64,000 bases of DNA from Areca catechu (taxonomy: Eukaryota > Streptophyta > Magnoliopsida > Arecales > Arecaceae): contig CM038052.1 in assembly GCA_021397845.1 (NCBI GenBank), forward strand, positions 144,487,854 to 144,551,853, written 5' to 3'. This document shows, piece by piece, positions 10,232 to 20,536 of this stretch. Position 1 is the stretch's first letter. Every line of letters starts with the position of its first letter. The notes beneath the pieces were generated by a model. The model made no database searches. It was not told the origin of the DNA and worked only from the letters and a program-made list of their open reading frames with translations. The position numbers and the translations under genes are program-made.

Positions 10232-11105
10232 GTTGGAAGATCTGGATCAGCACCAATACCGCAGAAGCAACCTATTCTTGGATTCAAGATTCACAAGGAG
10301 ATAGAAGAGAGATATAGGAGAAAAAGAGAGATTACTTTATTAATTTTTTGAAGAAGAACCCTTGATATAATCAAGACACCCACCTCCTCTCAAAAATCTG
10401 AGAAGAAGCCTCCATGCATGTCTTCTCTCTTGAAAGCCTCACGCCCCAAGAACTCATGCACGTGCTCTTCCCTTCTCCAATACCATGAAACACCCTCACG
10501 ATCCCAAGTCCCCATGTGAAATTCCCTCCACGCATGCCTCTCTTATGCCCTTGAACCATGGCCTCCCAAAACTGGGAAGCCCCCCATGGTCATGCCCCAA
10601 GGGGGTGATCTCAAGCCCATGACGCATGCATGCCCCCTCCTTTCTTATATAGATGGGGCGGTTTAGTTCTAGGTAGTTAGGGACTTTCTTGGACGATTAG
10701 GACTTGGATGGTCCAATTCTTGGTTTGTTAGGATACCTTAGTTAGTTAGGTTTCCTAATTGGTTACAACTCACCAACTAACCTTCTAACCAACTAAGCTA
10801 ACCTCCTAACCAACTAACCAACTTGCTCCCCTTTCATACCTAAGGACAGCTGGCTACACCTCTGGACCTAAACCCCATAACCCAACTGGGTTATGTTACA
10901 ATCTCTCAAAAAACTCTCATTAAGAAACAATGTGAGAAAACACTCAAACCCAAGCCCATGTACACCCATGTCTCACATGTTCTCTCAATCCTGGGTTAAG
11001 CCCCCTGACCCAACATGACTATGGAGCCCTTGGAAACTTATAAACCTAAGTCTCCAAACCTGTGTGACTTCCCCGGACTTTGGGTGTGCCACACATGAGC
11101 CTACA
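10201..11105 (-). repeat. Copia-2 5' LTR
   Basis: The LTR is about 875-905 bp depending on which junction copy is taken as its end. The right boundary ...GCCTACA at 11105 matches the left LTR boundary at 8502. The two LTR copies agree closely over 480 bp, with many small substitutions. No long coding frame is present. Confidence 0.87.
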
Positions 11106-11110
11106 GCAAG

Positions 11111-11274
11111 CTCGTTGTCATACTTCAACTTGTGATGGGCAATCTCATTGTCATACTCCAGTCTGTGATTGGAAATCTCATTGTCATACTCTAGCCTATG
11201 AATGGCAATCTTATTGCCACACTTCGCTTGTAATTGGCAATTTCATTGTCACACTCTAGCCTGTGACTAGAAAT
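11111..11274. repeat. 33-bp minisatellite, five copies
   Basis: Five head-to-tail units start at 11111, 11144, 11177, 11210 and 11242. They are 33 bp each, except the fourth at 32 bp, and follow CTCATTGTCATACTCYAGCC then TRTGAYTGGCAAT. A sixth partial unit fades out after 11275. The array starts six bases after the Copia-2 LTR end. Confidence 0.9.
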
Positions 11275-11494
11275 CTCAGTAACCACGATCCCATGATATG
11301 ACTAGTACAAACATCTCTTCTTCTTGATTATCACTTTATCACATCTCAGATATATTTTCAAGTCATACTCTTTTCAAGATTTGTAATAATATATATCACA
11401 ATCCAACCCATCCAAATAGTCATGCCTGATGGGAGTATATCATACGAAAAATATATATAGCAGTACCAGTAATTATAATTATCCATCATAAGGA
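11275..11494. other. AT-rich non-coding stretch
   Basis: I see no gene here. The sequence is AT-rich with no recognisable element end. It leads into the tandem duplication that starts with the phrase ATGTAATGTATAAA. Confidence 0.5.
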
Positions 11495-13106
11495 ATTAAA
11501 ATGATGTAATGTATAAAACAATCAAGCATGCCATTACTCTCTCCTTTCTCTCTCTTCTTTCTCTCCCCTTTCTCTCTCTTCTTTCTCTCCCCTTTCCTCC
11601 TCTCTCTTCTTTTCTCTCTCCCTTTCCTCCTCTTCTCTCTCTTCTCTCTCTTCTTTCCTTTTTTTTCTTTTCTTTCTTTCTTTTTCTTCTTTTTCTTTTT
11701 CTTTTTCCTCCTTTTCTTGTCTTTTTTTTTTTTTTTTTTTTTCCTTTCCTTTTCTTTTCTTCTATTATCTTCTTCTCTTTTTCTTCCCCTCTCCTTTTCT
11801 TCTCCTCCACCGAACAAGGGGACTTCCTCTTTTTTTTCTTTTCTTTTCTTCTCCTCCTCTTCTCTTCTTCTCCTCTCTTCTTCCTTTCTTTCCTCCCCCT
11901 CTCCTCTTCCTTTGCTTGGCTCAATAGGGGAACTCCTGTGCTCCCCATCCCCCTCCCCAAAAATCCCGAGGATCTCACTGGAAAAAGATTATCCGGGGCT
12001 ACAATCAATGGTGGTGTGACCTCCGGTCCCAGTCTAGGTCCAATAATAGCGGCAGCATCAGAGAACCAAGGTAAAGGTTTTCTCCCACCTTTTTTCTGGC
12101 TTAATCTCTCCACTCGACCCAAAACTCTGGTAATCCAGATTCGTGGAGAGGAGGAGATCCCTCTTTATAGTCAGAGAAGCTCAATTTTGGCTTTATTTTG
12201 AACTCTTTTCGGGGAAGGAGGAAAAGACTTCTAATGGAAGTCTTCTTCTAATTTTTTTTATGTAATGTATAAACAATCATGTATGCCATGCTCCTATCCA
12301 AGGATCAAAATCATGCTATATAAAATATTTCTATCAACTGGTGATCATATCCAGAAATCCTTACATTTACTGGTGATACACTTAACACATTCGATACCAA
12401 TCTGCACTTGGATCCTGATCTAGGTGCTAGAAAATTTTTTCGATGTCCTCTATCCAGAAAGTTATCCTCTTACAGTAATATTCTTAATATCAATAATTTT
12501 ATAGTAATTATAAATCCAAAACCTTCTACCTGAATTTCTTCTGCAATCTATCCACAATATCCTAACTTCACAAATTCTTTGGGAGAGAAATTTTTAGAAC
12601 TCTCCTTTTGATTATTTATTTATTTAACTTGCTCTTTTATTTCTCTCTTTCCCTTTCTCCTTTCTCTCTCTCCTCTTATCTCCCTCCTCTTTCTCTCTCC
12701 TCCTCTTTCTCTCTCCTCCTCTCTCCTTATCTCATCTTTCTTTTGTCTCTCTCCTATTTCTCTCTCTTCTTTCTTGCCGAACAAGGAAACTCCTATGCTC
12801 CCCGTCCCCCTCCCCAAAATTCTCAAGGATCTTATCAGAAAAGAATTATCCGGGGCTACTATCCACGACGGTGTGACCTTTGGTCCCGGTCCAAGTCCAA
12901 TGATGGCGGTGGCATCGGAGAACCGAGGTAAGGGTTTTCTCTTTCCCTTTTTTCTAGCTTAATCTCTTCTCTCGACCCAAAACTCTGGTAATCCGGATTC
13001 GTGGAGAGGAGGAGATCTCTCTTTATAGCCAGAGAAGCCCGATTCCCGCTTGGTTTTGAACTCTTTCTATGGAAGGAGAAGGAGAAGACTCCTAATGGGA
13101 GCTTTT
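11495..13106. repeat. Degenerate tandem duplication (two units of about 0.76-0.85 kb)
   Basis: Unit 1 (11495-12257) and unit 2 (12258-13106) both begin with ATGTAATGTATAAAC(A)AATC and GCATGCCAT-like sequence, then run through pyrimidine-rich DNA. Both end with a shared block of about 330 bp (11925-12250 and 12770-13100). This block includes ATCCGGGGCTACWATC, GGTGTGACCT and a TTTATAG box before CAGAGAAG. Unit 2 has an extra segment of about 300 bp near 12300-12610. They may be tandem LTR remnants of an unidentified retrotransposon, but no internal region or primer site is visible. Confidence 0.75.
11528..11915. repeat. Polypyrimidine (CT-rich) tract
   Basis: Almost 390 bp consist of C and T on the plus strand, including a run of T at about 11727-11744 and many TCTCTC/CCTTTC blocks. 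A shorter counterpart lies at about 12630-12770 in the second repeat unit. Long open frames of Phe/Ser/Leu or Lys/Glu/Arg across it are composition artefacts. Confidence 0.9.
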
Positions 13107-14460
13107 TTTTTTTTTTTTTTTTGGTCATTACAATTCTCCGTTACCAAGAGAAATGGAGGTGAATGAGAATGTTAGATGACCTACTTTCAGAATGTTTCTC
13201 CAGAATGGTGAGTCTTGATTTGCTGATAGTCATTGCGGTGGGCGAGACACTTCTACTGTAGTAGTTTTGTTTAACAAGGTCTTTCCATGGTCGATGTGGG
13301 CCTATAAGGAGATAGTCCCACCACTTCGTCAGCAATGCTTGATTAAAGACTTTTGAGTCAACTATTCCCAGACCCTCCAAATGTTTGGGATGGCAGACGA
13401 ATGACCAGCTTGCAAGCTTTTTAATATTGTTGTTTTGACTTCCCCCGTTCCATAAAAAATTCCTACAAACCTTGTCAATTTTCTTGGTTATTGAATGTGG
13501 TAGAATATATATACATTGACATCCAGAATTCCAGGATCGCTCTAAGTACCGAATTAACCAGAGGGAGTCTTCCGGCAATGGTTAAGCTATCTCTTCTCCA
13601 ACCAAACAACCTTCTCTCGACCTTACTGACCAGGAAATTCTAGCAGTTGATTGGCAGAGTTTTGTAGTGAAGAGGGATGCCCAAATACTGTATTGGAAAG
13701 GAAGCAATGCTACAGCCTAAGATTGCAGCGCATCCCCGAACTTCTTGGTGTTGTAAACCCAGTCCCACTACATTTGACTTGCTGAAGTTAAGTTTTAAAC
13801 CTGTCAGGATCTCATATAGGTATAACAGCAGCTTCAAGTTATTTAAGTTGTTGTCTTGATGCACCACAGAATAAAACTGTATCACCTGCGTATTGTGATG
13901 GGTACAGCAGAGCAGATATTTTTTCCAGTCTTACTGATTCCAAGAGTTTGTTGGATATGGCAAGCTGCAACAGGCAATTCAAAGAATCTGCAACTATAAT
14001 AAATAGAATTTTTTATACCAGGTGTCTTAAGACTTAGTAAAGAAGAGGTTGATGATTTCAGATACCGAAGCAAAACTCTCGATAATCAGATGTTCTTTGA
14101 TGAAAGTGCTTTGCGAAGGACCAACCAGAACTTCCATTACTTTACTAAGCCTGGTTGAGAGGGTTTTAGAAATGATCTTTGTGATTCTGTTCTCCAAGCT
14201 TATAGGCCTGTAATCCCTTACCGTGGGTCTGTCAGATTTCTTAGGAACCATGACTGTATGGGAGTAATTTAGTCTGGATAAGTCTATGTCATTGTACTTA
14301 GGCCTTTAAACAAATTCGTAACATCCCCTATGATGGTTTCCTGATAGAATGAGATGGGAAAGCCATGGGGACGGGTGCCTTATCCTTGGAGAGAGTTAAC
14401 AAAGCCTTTTGAACCTCTTCTTCTGATATCGAAGAATCCAAATAATAATGATGCGATTCA
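13107..14460 (-). pseudogene. LINE (L1-type) reverse transcriptase fragment with poly(A)-like end
   Basis: Minus-strand blocks in order: SEEEVQKALLTLSKDKAP near 14400, MVPKKSDRPTVRDYRPISL from 14251, the catalytic box near 13881-13892, and FPIQYLGIPLHYKTLP near 13670. The thumb-like FLWNGGSQNN and GLGIVDSKVFNQALLTKWW follow near 13300-13440. The normal F/YADD box reads YAGD, so an essential Asp is lost. The blocks lie in several frames with stops. A T-run at 13107-13124 on the plus strand may be the element's poly(A) tail. The 5' part and the ORF2 3' end are missing. Confidence 0.88.
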
Positions 14461-14954
14461 TTTGTGGTTGCAAAAATCATTTCCAATTTGGTTGCTTGTA
14501 ACATACAATGCTTTTAGACTTTGTAAACTCTATGGACACCATGATTGCACAAATATATTATTTAATTATTATAATAATATAATAATATATATTATAATTC
14601 ATTTTATAACCTAAAATATTATGATATATCATAATTAATATAATGGCAAGTTTGTAGGAAAAATCACTTCATGTTCAATTTTATAGGTCAGGGTCAAATG
14701 CAATTGCAGGTTAGGTGGAATTGCTTTTGGCTAGACACTACTGTATTAAACCAATGTTTAATTTATATACACCCCCCACCCCCTCTTTCTTTTTAGTGAC
14801 CAAGCAATGTTAATACCTTATAATAACTATATGATGCACTCTTTTTGAAGCTATCAATGCAAAAGCATACAATAATGAAACGATAAACAATATTATTCAT
14901 GGTACTTGGCAGATGCACAGGCTTGGCATAATGCCGACATTTATGTAGTTTATG
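14461..14954. other. AT-rich intergenic stretch
   Basis: There is no gene or clear element. It contains an (A/T)-rich segment at 14560-14640 with repeated TAATATA and a C-run near 14772. It ends in the 8-bp sequence AGTTTATG at 14947-14954, the left target-site duplication of the hAT-like element. Confidence 0.5.
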
Positions 14955-15169
14955 TAGGGCTGGAAGTGGGCCGGGCCAGACCGGACCACACCTCTATCCG
15001 AGCCCGGCCCGAAAAAAATTTCGGGCTTTGGACCAGGCTTAGGCTTGAAAATTCTTCAAAATATCATACCCGAGCCTGACCCGAGCCCAATGGGTTGGCC
15101 CGAACTGAAGCTGCCCCTTCGATCATCGAAAGTTTGGAACCAAAAAAAAACTCTGGCCTCTGGCCATTG

Positions 15170-16884
15170 TGATGCAGAACGAAAGATCTGATACCAAAAA
15201 TGATGCAGAACAAAAAAGATGATGCGATGCGGAAGTAAATTAAAATTAATATATATATATATTTTAATATATTTTTAGAAGTCGGCTTTGACTCAAAGGA
15301 AAGATAAACTAATGTTGAAAGAAACTAAGAAATGATAGAGAGCACAATTAAAAGGAGTGGATTATCAGAGTAACTCAAAAGTAGGATCGCTGGGGATTGA
15401 GAAACCCCCAGATCTAGGGTTTGCTCTGAGTTTCAACGAAACAGACAAAGTGAGAAGGGAAGGTTCTTGTTACCTAGCAGTGATATCTCTCGTTGCTTCA
15501 ATTGGAGGACACTCTCGAGCAGATTGTAGGATCCTTGGAGACGGGGTATCTTCGCAATAGATCCTCGGATTGTAGTCCTATGGCAAGGTTGGCCTCCTTC
15601 TCGAACTCAGGATCTGGAAGAAGAAGAACAAAAGAAGAACCAGAAACTCAAAGAAAGACACTGACCTGAGGACTTAATGAAGATTGTTGGATGTAGAAGT
15701 TCCGGAGATCTTGATACTAATCTGACTCTCATTTGAACTGGCTCTGTAGTTGAAAAGTTGATCTGAACCTGGATGCTAGTGACCGGCTTTGATGTGGAAG
15801 AGAGGGGCCGTAGGATGAAGATGGAAAATTAGGGTTTGATGGTGGTGGAGTAGAGATGGGTGGACTAAGCTAGGGTTTTGGGGTTGGAGATCTCACACCT
15901 CTTCAAGGTTCCTAGGGAACCCGGATTTACTCCCTCACGGAGCTCAACACTTGAATACAAGTGCGGAAGAGAGAAACACAAAGTTGCTCACACAAAAAAT
16001 TTGGTTTCATTCATCTTTTTTTCAAGAGTTACATAGAGTTGAATATATAGACATAACAAAGAAATAAAATTTCATACACTTTCCATGTGGGACTAATAGG
16101 ACTAACCCACACTTTAGGCATCAAATTCTCTTCCCAAGACTCCTTCCATGAGTGGGCAGCCCAAAAACTCCAAGAAAACTTGAAAATCAGCTCCAAATGG
16201 CAGGTTATGGGGGTGTCTCCTAGTATCTCTCCATGAATCAAGGATTTTCCCTTCATGGTTTGGCTCTTTTGGACACCTCCTAGTCTTGCTCCACAAGTTT
16301 AGGCTTCTTCCTTTCATGGCTTTGGCACTTTAGGAAACTTTTGGGTGCCTCCTTGATTTTCTCCCCAAGACATGCTCTCTTCCCTTTTATAACTTGGGTT
16401 TTTATGGAACATTGTGGGGCACCTCCTTGATCCTTTCTTCAAGAAAAATTCTTGCCATCCTGGCTTGGGTTTATCTGGAAAGAAGTTGGCTCCTCCTTGG
16501 ATTGAGGTATCTTGATGGATTTCTCCCCCAAGTGGCGCATGAAAGAAGGGACCTGCTTTCTTATGGTGTGGGGACCAAGGCACACTGGATGGAGATGTGG
16601 CGCCTCCTGGACTCTGGCGTGTGGCTGGGAGTGTGGCGCCCACTTGCATGGTCCTGGGAGAAAATATGGCACCTTGGAGAAGACCTAGACCACTACTAGG
16701 ACTTGTATTGAGTCAACATGACTCAACAAAATTTAAATTGCAGGGAAATACAGACTCAAACTAAAATTGAGTTGACCAAGTCAACCCTTATTACAAAATC
16801 AGAAAATCCTAATTCTTCGGACAATGTCAATCAGAGATCCAGATGGAGCCCTGAAGTCTTCTTCTGAGTCTGGTGCCCGCACCA
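15170..16884 (-). repeat. N1 3' LTR
   Basis: Plus-strand ends are TGATGCAGAAC and GTGCCCGCACCA. In element orientation it starts TGGTGCGGGCACCAG, as does the G LTR. Its U5 end contains an internal second copy of LTR end plus primer-site sequence (15170-15211). Short open frames at 16029-16699 recur in the other LTR and are not genes. Confidence 0.95.
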
Positions 16885-17480
16885 ATTCTCCCGGGGTGGG
16901 AGGAACTCGACCCTGTCGAGTATGGATCAAGCTGGCTCTGGTATCTCTCCAAGAGGTTTGGGTCCAATTCTTGTAATTCTTCTCGGGAGATCCAAGAGTT
17001 ATCAGAATCTGGCCTTCCTTGCCAGCGGACCAGGTATCTTTGGTATCCTCGATTACGAGTAGAGATAACCTGATCATCCAGGATCTTTTCAATCTGCTCT
17101 TTCCTCACAGGCCAGTTTGTTGGTGGACACACAGGGTTGGGTTCACTCTCAAGATAGGATTAGGCTCAAAAAGGCTCACTGGGAATCACAGCTGGCTCTC
17201 TATACTCTACTAGGTCTGTAATGTTGAAAGTGGAGCTAATGCCTAGTTCTGAAGGCAACTCGAGCACATAGGCATTGGACCCTACTCTCTTCACCACTCT
17301 AAATGGTCCAGCTCCTCTAGCATGTAACTTTCTAACAGTTCCAGGAGGAAACCGTTCAGGCCTTAACCTAATCATTACATAGTCTCCCTCAACAAAAGTT
17401 TTGACTCGCCTTTGAGAATCAGCCAACTTCTTATAAGCTTCATTACTTAAATTTATTTTGGCATGAATTTCTTTATGCAA
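16827..17480 (-). pseudogene. N1 integrase C-terminus and chromodomain
   Basis: From 17480 the frame reads HKEIHAKINLSNEAYKKLA and then the SH3-like integrase C-terminal module (GDYVMIRLRPERFPPGTVRK, GAGPFRVVKRVGSNAYVLEL). After a short frame disturbance around 17120-17170, apparently an extra T compensated later, comes the chromodomain: IEKILDDQVISTRNRGYQRY, LVRWQGRPDSDNSW. It reads on into the 3' LTR to 16827. Chromodomains of this class steer integration to particular chromatin. Reading into the LTR is reminiscent of CRM-type centromeric elements, but the clade is uncertain. The residue lost to a stop in G (GY*RYLVRW) is Gln here. Confidence 0.92.
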
Positions 17481-17870
17481 GTCCTTTACATGCTATGCAA
17501 GTGCATCAAGAGACTTGTGTGTGTGGACTAATAGTGAAATCAGATCAAGTGGTGTGTGAGGCTTGTATCCATGAACAATTTCAAAGGGACTCTAGCCTAT
17601 AGACCTATTGATCGAAACATTATATGCAAATTTAGTCCTGGACAAAATACAAATCCCAATTCCTGGTGCTCTCAATCAAACCAAAATCAGAGCCAAAGCC
17701 TAGTAAAGGGTCAAGAAAAACTAAACTAGACTGACGACGCATTCCTAAAGAATGGACTTTATTCCAAAGGAATCCTAGGTCTAAACCTAACAAACTAAGG
17801 CTCTCTAGGTTTGACCTTGGGTCGGAGGAGGGCATGCAGAGCATGAAAACTTATTATGGATGCCTAGTAG
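17481..17870 (-). pseudogene. N1 integrase core fragment (3' part only)
   Basis: Remnants align with the end of the G integrase core: the FWKTLWH block near 17860, TRNWDLYF near 17650, then SPFEIVHGYKPHTPLDL near 17560-17590. Stops and shifts interrupt it. The segment homologous to QTDGQTEVVNR is truncated, and about 130 bp of unrelated sequence (about 17665-17795) separates the blocks. The catalytic aspartates are absent, so no integrase activity is possible. Confidence 0.8.
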
Positions 17871-19625
17871 GTGCCATAAGGTCTTCCAGAAGTAGGTGGC
17901 AAACCTAATAGGTTCTAAGGAGTCTTGTAACTTAGAGATCTCAGTAAAGTGTAATCCCATAGCTCTAGAAACATGAGAAGATTCAGGGAAGGGTAGGAAA
18001 TAAGAATCAGAGTTTTGAGGTGGCTTATCAGAAACAAGAAACAAACCTTGGTTATTCAGGATGACCTTAAAATGAGGACATTGTTCTATAGGTGCACTCA
18101 TCCAAACCTCATGATTTGCTCTAGGAGGGTCTACAAGTGCAAGTTCTAGGGTAGGCTGGGTGCTCCTAGAAGGTGGAAGGTTATCAGGAAGGTCTTTGGA
18201 ATGTTTATCTAAAAAGTCCTCTAAGCTACTGTCTTTTTCTTGTTCTTGGACCTTCTCAATGGGCAATTCTTGTGAACCCCTTCCTTCTTCACACTTCTCT
18301 ACCAGATTTGACTCAGGGGTGTCTTCTTTGGATTCCTCAATGAGTTCAGAGGTATTCTCACTTAAACTCTCATTGGGTGCAATTTCCTCTTCCTGAACTT
18401 CCTCAAAAGGGTCTTCTCTTAGGGTTAGCTCCTGAATTCCTTGAGTGGCAGGGGTCCCCTCAATAACCCCATCAGGTAGGAGTTGGTTAATTGAATTATC
18501 GGGAGAGATATCCTCAAATTCTTCTTCTTCATATTCATCTATCAAACTTATGTCAGGCTCATATATTTCTTCCTCAATCTCACTGAAAGGTTCTAATCTA
18601 TTCTCCTTTGATTCCTCTTTAAGTACAGCTCTGGTCAGGTCAACTAATTTTGGGATGGCCATGCCTAACTCCTTCTCAGTGTTATCCTTCTGGTCAAGAG
18701 GTGACACAAGTGGGAATTGACAAACAAAAGTCTGGTTCACTACGGGTGTCGGATCAATCGGAACTTGACTCAAGTTGGTAGAGGTTGGCTTTAAGTCCAA
18801 AGTACTTGATTGGTTATATCTTAAAGACCACTCATAGTCTTGGGCTTCTTGGTAGGCTCGGTCTAACTTATTGGTCTTTTCAAGGCATAGCTTCCTATAA
18901 ATGTCTGGGTGTAACCCAACCCTAAACCTCGATGTGATCTGAGCTTCGGTCTCAATGATATTGCATTTCATGTCATACCACTGGAAGTCCTCGATATATT
19001 TAGACACAGGCCTATTACCTTATCGCAATTGGTACCATTGGTCTAAAAGACTTTTCTCATAGGGTCTACCTAGGTACCTATCTCTCAACTTACTTCTCAT
19101 ATCTCTCCAAGTATATATTTCCTCTTTTCTTTGATAACACTCATGCTCAATAGCATACCAATGCGACCTAGCATGTTTGGTGAACTTGGTTTTGGCCAAC
19201 CTAATTTGTCCTAATTTCGATATGTTAGTGCACTCAAAATACCGATCCATTTGTTCTTCCCACTTAATATATGTCTCTTGTCTTCCATCAAAAGTGGGTG
19301 CATAAGGTTCGGTGTTCCTAACAGGTCCCTTTTCTGAGTCAACCAAGTATGGATATAGGCTCCTAGGGTTATGCTCGGGATCACGGTATAAGGTCCTCCT
19401 AGGCTCCTGGCATGGGTGAGGTTGGGGCCTATTAAATTTTGGATCAGGGGTCCAATTTTGATGTCTACGTTTCTCAAGTCCCTGGGCTCGGTCTCAAAAC
19501 TGGGCAAAACCCTCATTCATATCCTGACTCAATTTGGTCATACTTTTTGTAAGAGTTCTAATCATGGCCTCTAAATCAGGTTGGGTTTGACCAGGTTGGT
19601 AGAGTACTTCGTTCCGGGTGGACAT
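17805..19625 (-). pseudogene. N1 Gag with long acidic tail, fused to integrase fragment
   Basis: The start ATG at 19625 (MSTRNEVLYQPGQTQPDLE) matches the G Gag start. A TGA near 19495 and a TAA at 19020-19022 (replacing Gln before GNRPVSKYIEDF) interrupt the body, which includes APTFDGRQETYIKWEEQMD. From 19007 one 400-codon frame is fully open. It covers the end of the capsid-like region (SRFRVGLHPDIYRKL), then about 230 residues very rich in Glu, Asp and Ser (EEEIYEPDISLIDEYEEEEF). It ends in the integrase block FATYFWKTLWH. The two zinc knuckles of G are missing. The acidic tail grows out of the shorter acidic linker that follows the knuckles in G. Confidence 0.88.
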
Positions 19626-20520
19626 GATGATGCAAGCAAGCACACCAAATGAGACTCGACTGAAACAACTACGGGCTAATTAGACCTAGAGCCCAAACTA
19701 GATGCCCAATCAGAGTGGCAAGCTAGCCTGTAGTAACTCGGGACTCAGCCAGGCAGGTGTAAGGGGAGTGTTAGGTCCCTAATTGCCAATCCTAGACACC
19801 AATCAGAGATTGGCCAGGTAGGCGGACCAGCACACAAGCCCTTCGGGATAGAATTCCTGAACCACCATTCTAGACACTGAGTACAAAGCATACACAGAGT
19901 AACTAGACAAACTGACTCAACATTAGCCTAGACCCGACTTGTTGGTGTCCCTAGCCCACTAGGGCAAATTAAGTCTAATAAATTTTAAAATTAGGCTTAG
20001 GATCGAATGAATGGGTGGTAGTTTTGGGCTAAGGAGAGGTTATCAACTCCTCCCCTTATCTTAGATGCTCAATTGCCCTTAAGATGAATTAGGAGATGAT
20101 CACTCAAAAAAAAAAAATTGAAATGCAGAAACACAGAAACAGAGTTGCTGTAATTTAACTCTCAGAAATTTCACGGAAACCAATAAATCACAGTAAAATT
20201 ACATAAAATATTTTCAATTATACTGGTTCCAGCAAAATAAAAATCATACAATTTAGAGTTATCTATAATGAGAAACAATTCCTACAACAGAGTAGTTACG
20301 GACTGAAAATAGGGTGCTTCCCCCGTTTACAATTCCTGCTACGAAGTTGTAACCCAACGGATCCCCTACACGCCCTAGGAACACCCCATGGAATGGGAAG
20401 AGGAGGTTTGCACCTCGCTTCGTTCCTAGGACCGGACGTCCTGGGGAGTCTACTTCGAGCAGACAAAGTAAAAAGGAGAGAGACTTAAAACAAGCAAGCA
20501 AAACAGAAACCCTAGACTGG
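19626..20520 (-). other. N1 5' leader
   Basis: Non-coding leader between primer site and gag, homologous to the G leader. At 19745-19822 the sense strand carries CTACCTGGCCAATC, TCT, GATTGGTGTCTAGG, a 6-bp stem with a 3-nt loop. At 20014-20090 lies a second block (complement of GGTTATCAACTCCTCCCCTT and of GCCCTTAAGAT) also found in G, N2 and element B. Confidence 0.8.
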
Positions 20521-20532
20521 GCTCTGATACCA
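20521..20532 (-). promoter_or_regulatory. N1 primer-binding site
   Basis: The minus strand reads TGGTATCAGAGC, an exact match to the initiator-Met tRNA complement, four bases inside the 5' LTR end at 20537. A second, degenerate copy (TGGTATCAGATC) sits inside the LTR end at 20551-20562, and an equivalent copy is in the other LTR. Confidence 0.92.
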
Positions 20533-20536
20533 AAAA

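Larger units (their letters stand above)
8024..11105 (-). mobile_element. Copia-2: non-autonomous, internally deleted copia element
   Basis: Direct repeats at 8024-8502 and about 10627-11105 are LTR parts. The left LTR is interrupted at 8024 by Copia-1, and its remainder lies left of the window. The internal region is only about 1.7 kb. It keeps an N-terminal gag piece, a zinc knuckle and the very C-terminus of RNase H, but no protease, integrase or RT. A purine tract flanks the 3' LTR and an iMet-type primer site flanks the 5' LTR. It must have moved using proteins supplied in trans. Confidence 0.88.

Noticed and set aside
11509..12201. Long open frames (up to 230 codons) on both strands
   Set aside because: They are created by the polypyrimidine tract (Phe/Ser/Leu or Lys/Glu/Arg strings) and have no domain or conserved start.
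16029..16699. Several 67-111 codon frames on both strands
   Set aside because: They lie within the N1 3' LTR and recur almost unchanged in the 5' LTR at 21396-22066. They have no coding signature.
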